The translations under genes were made by a program, and so were the position numbers. From positions 1-64,000 of the forward strand of contig NZ_AP026563.1 of assembly GCF_025997855.1 (NCBI RefSeq): a stretch of 64,000 nucleotides of DNA, given 5' to 3'. Under the pieces are notes generated by a model that was not told the DNA's origin, did not search any database, and saw only the letters and a program-made list of their open reading frames with translations. Source of the DNA: Deinococcus aetherius. Lineage in GTDB: Bacteria; Deinococcota; Deinococci; Deinococcales; Deinococcaceae. The stretch's first letter is position 1. Every line of letters starts with the position of its first letter. Shown one piece after another: positions 61,799 to 64,000 of the stretch.

Positions 61799-62764
61799 CT
61801 ACAGGGTGTTCTTGAAGAATTCCACCGACCGCCTGAGGGCCACGCCCAGGTTCCGGCTGAGATTGTGGTCGTCCCCCGGGTAGGAGAAGAACGTGGAGGG
61901 CTGCCCCGCGGCTTTGAGGCCCCTCGCGGGCGCCTGGGAGAAGCTGATGGGGACGTGCGTGTCCCCGGTGCCGTGGTGAAGCTGGAGGGGGCGCCCCTTG
62001 AGGTCCGCCAGAAAGGAGTTCGGGGAGATCGACCGGTAGAGGGCCGGGTTGCGGTCCGGCGTGCCGTACCTCGCGAGCATCTGGGCGCGGGGGTCATTTC
62101 CCCCGGAGCCACCGCCCCAGCGGGGGAGGTCCTGGAAGATCAGGCTGTACGGGCCGACGACGCCCGCCCAGATGTTGCCGGCCTTGATCTCGGGGTTGAT
62201 GACCATGGCGCGTAGGGTGATGTGCCCACCCATCGAGTGGCCCCACATCCCGATGCGCCCGGGATTCACGCCCTTCAATTTCTGGAGGGAGGAAAAGGCG
62301 TTGAGCACGTCGACGGTGTACTCCGGAGACCAGTAGGCCGCCGCCGCGGGCTCTCCCTGCGAACTGCCGTGGCCCCGGTAATCGGGCTTGAGGACGACGA
62401 ACCCGGCGCGGGCGAAGGCGTCGACGTAGGCGACGTACCGCTCGGTGGTCCGGTACTGCTGCGGGGGGATGTACCCGTGGTTGAACACGATGGCGGGCCA
62501 GCCCCCCCTGGGCGGCGTACCGTTGGGAACGGTGAGCAGGGCGTTGATGCGCATCCCGTCCGAGAGGTAGGACACCACGCGCCGCTGGTAGCCCGCGCCC
62601 GGGCGGAGCGTCTGGCGGGTGGTGAGGGCGCTGCCCGGGTAGGCGCGCGCCCGCATCCGCTCGATGGAGAGGGGAGCGGCGTCCGTCTGGGCGAGCCGGG
62701 CCTGCGCGGCCGGGGCCGCAGTCACGCCGGCGAGCAGCAGGGCGAGGCGCAAGGGGTGGGGCAT
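61799..62764 (-). CDS. Secreted alpha/beta hydrolase (S9 peptidase / dienelactone-hydrolase type)
   Basis: Protein of 321 aa with signal peptide (MPHPLRLALLLAGVTAAPAAQA) and ribosome site gaaaggtga. FNHGYIPPQQY is the oxyanion region, MWGHSMGGHITLRA holds the nucleophile Ser, HHGTGDTHVPISF the Asp and YPGDDHNLSRNL the His. This is the prolyl-oligopeptidase-like branch, which cuts peptides or esters. It should be exported. A strong terminator follows its stop. Confidence 0.9.
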   Translation of the reverse strand: MPHPLRLALLLAGVTAAPAAQARLAQTDAAPLSIERMRARAYPGSALTTRQTLRPGAGYQRRVVSYLSDGMRINALLTVPNGTPPRGGWPAIVFNHGYIPPQQYRTTERYVAYVDAFARAGFVVLKPDYRGHGSSQGEPAAAAYWSPEYTVDVLNAFSSLQKLKGVNPGRIGMWGHSMGGHITLRAMVINPEIKAGNIWAGVVGPYSLIFQDLPRWGGGSGGNDPRAQMLARYGTPDRNPALYRSISPNSFLADLKGRPLQLHHGTGDTHVPISFSQAPARGLKAAGQPSTFFSYPGDDHNLSRNLGVALRRSVEFFKNTL

Positions 62765-62928
62765 GGTCGTTCACCTTTCACGAGGGCGAGGGGGACAGCG
62801 AGGGGGTGCCGGACAGGACCTCCGGGGGCCACCGCACCCTACCCGGCCCTTGTTCGGGTTCTGTAAAGCCGGCCCTGGACGCGGGCCTCGCGGGTGGCGC
62901 TCCTCCACGCTCGCCCCTGCTCCGGCGG

Positions 62929-63963
62929 TCAACGGCCGAACACCCACTGCGCCACCTGCGTCCCGGCGAGGAGGCGTGCCACGGCGAGCGGCACGGCGAG
63001 CGCCAGGAGTCCGTACGCCACGAGCACAAGCACGAACTGGGCCGGGTTCCCCGGGAAGCCCAGGCGTTCCAGGTACAGCAAGACGGCCGGGTGCAGCAGG
63101 TACACCTGCAGGCTCACCGTGCCCAGGGACGTGAGCGTCCGCATCAGCCAGCCGGGGCCCCGGGTGAGGGCGCGCGCGAGCCCCAGCAGGGCCAGCGAGG
63201 CGGCCGTCGTGTAGGACCAGTTGGCGAGGCTGTAGGCTGCGGAACTGACGGGCGCGCCCTGAAGCAGGGCCACCGACAGGGGCACGTACCAGGCGAACGT
63301 GAGGAGCGTGGCCGCGACGATCCAGAGGCGCCAGCGGTGCCAGAAGCGCTCGAACGGCATGTCCTGGGACCCGAAGGACATCCCCAGCGCGAGCACCGGC
63401 ACGTACCACAAGACCATCGTTGCCGGGAAGCGGAAGTGGAGCACGCCCGCGCGGTTGAGCAGGTACACCAGCAGTTGCAGCCCGCCGGCTCCGGCCAGCA
63501 CCCACGAGAAGCGCGGCCTGCGGCGGAAGAGGGGCAGCAAGAGCGGCAGGATCAGGGAGAACTGCAGGGCGATCAGGAGGAAGTACAGGTGGAAGTACCC
63601 CTTCCCGTACTGGAGCCAGACCCGCCAACGGTCCAGGTCCCCGAGGACCGCCGGTGGGTCCTGGCCCGTGAGCACGCGGAAGCCGACGTAGGCGACCGTC
63701 CAGAAGAGGTATGGCACCAGGACCTTTTGGAAGCGTGACCGGACGTAGGTCCCGAGGTGGAAGCGGCGCAGGGCGGACCGGGTCAGGACCAGGGCCGTGA
63801 GGAAGAGGAACGCCGGCACCACGAAGTGCGAGCTGCGGTTGAGGACCATCAGGCCCTCGCGCAGAGAGGAGCCCGCCGCCGCGTGACGCAGCGCCAGACC
63901 CGTCAGGTGGTGCAGCACCACCGCGAGGATGATCACGCCACGGTACACGTCGAGTTCGACCAT
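62929..63963 (-). CDS. Acyltransferase 3-family membrane protein (start may lie outside the window)
   Basis: 344 aa from ATG 63963; the frame stays open to the window edge, so the true start may be upstream. MVELDVYRGVIILAVVLHHL is the standard first membrane segment of acyltransferase family 3 with its conserved His. About ten membrane segments follow, including ANWSYTTAASLALLGLARAL and TVSLQVYLLHPAVLLYL. Such enzymes O-acylate sugars, antibiotics or cell-surface polymers. No substrate can be inferred. The 62765-62928 gap shows no gene. Confidence 0.85.
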   Translation of the reverse strand: MVELDVYRGVIILAVVLHHLTGLALRHAAAGSSLREGLMVLNRSSHFVVPAFLFLTALVLTRSALRRFHLGTYVRSRFQKVLVPYLFWTVAYVGFRVLTGQDPPAVLGDLDRWRVWLQYGKGYFHLYFLLIALQFSLILPLLLPLFRRRPRFSWVLAGAGGLQLLVYLLNRAGVLHFRFPATMVLWYVPVLALGMSFGSQDMPFERFWHRWRLWIVAATLLTFAWYVPLSVALLQGAPVSSAAYSLANWSYTTAASLALLGLARALTRGPGWLMRTLTSLGTVSLQVYLLHPAVLLYLERLGFPGNPAQFVLVLVAYGLLALAVPLAVARLLAGTQVAQWVFGR

Positions 63964-64000
63964 CCGGGCGGGGCGCGCATCCGGCGCGGTCTTCGCCGGG

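Overview
The window looks like part of a large plasmid or secondary replicon from a Deinococcus-type bacterium. The signs are very high GC, a parAB locus with repeated palindromic centromere-like sites, many apparently leaderless genes (a -10 element about 6 nt before the start codon), a PRTRC gene cluster, and the mix of IS110, IS5 and Tn3-family elements. The genus is an inference from gene content and style; nothing in the sequence proves it. I saw no rRNA, tRNA or CRISPR array.

Layout. 1-5.8 kb: a minus-strand operon of a peptide-type ABC substrate-binding protein, a LysM serine hydrolase and a large ATPase/TPR/BTAD regulator cut by the window edge. 6.1-23.5 kb: plus-strand plasmid backbone, with two unknown genes, parA (carrying a Phd/YefM-like N-terminal domain), parB, a secreted protein on the minus strand, a second ParB-like protein, a Cys/His-rich protein, a MoxR-like ATPase plus a CobT-like VWA protein, a 1719-residue methylase-helicase, a small unknown gene and a topoisomerase I. 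23,509-30,636: a complete Tn3-family transposon with a 5-bp target duplication, carrying a LysE-type exporter, an Lrp regulator, aspartate-semialdehyde dehydrogenase and an EamA transporter ahead of its transposase and tyrosine recombinase. 30.6-33.4 kb: small unknown genes and a degenerate tyrosine recombinase. 33.6-39.2 kb: an IS110-family element split by a 4,339-bp, transposase-less element with Tn3-type 38-bp ends. That inner element carries an HbpS/GlcG-like secreted protein, an exported ankyrin protein and a FixL/FixJ-like two-component pair. 39.2-49.2 kb: a metallopeptidase-like gene and its IS110-truncated partner, then the plus-strand PRTRC region (an unknown gene, an SF1 helicase, PRTRC E, an unknown gene, PRTRC C, an overlapping small gene, PRTRC F, B and ThiF) and three further unknown genes. 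49.2-57.6 kb: a defence-like accessory stretch with an AlbA_2 protein and its small partners (interrupted by an IS5-family element), a TIR-domain protein and a nuclease-helicase fusion. 57.7-64 kb: minus-strand envelope and secreted-protein genes (5'-nucleotidase, thioredoxin-like, DUF305-like, alpha/beta hydrolase, acyltransferase).

The most striking unexplained structure is a leader element before plus-strand backbone genes. It is a constant CCCTC box, then a GC-rich hairpin usually closed by a tetraloop, then the start codon 4-30 nt downstream. Stem sequences differ between copies but stay complementary, and the element is absent from the transposon cargo and minus-strand genes. It ties the parB2/MoxR/VWA/helicase block to the PRTRC block as one regulated set. 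Other points of interest are the ParA antitoxin-domain fusion with a matching TGTACA-core operator, the two Tn3-type elements defined to the base by their target duplications, and a possible HbpS-type three-component sensor travelling on a transposase-less element.
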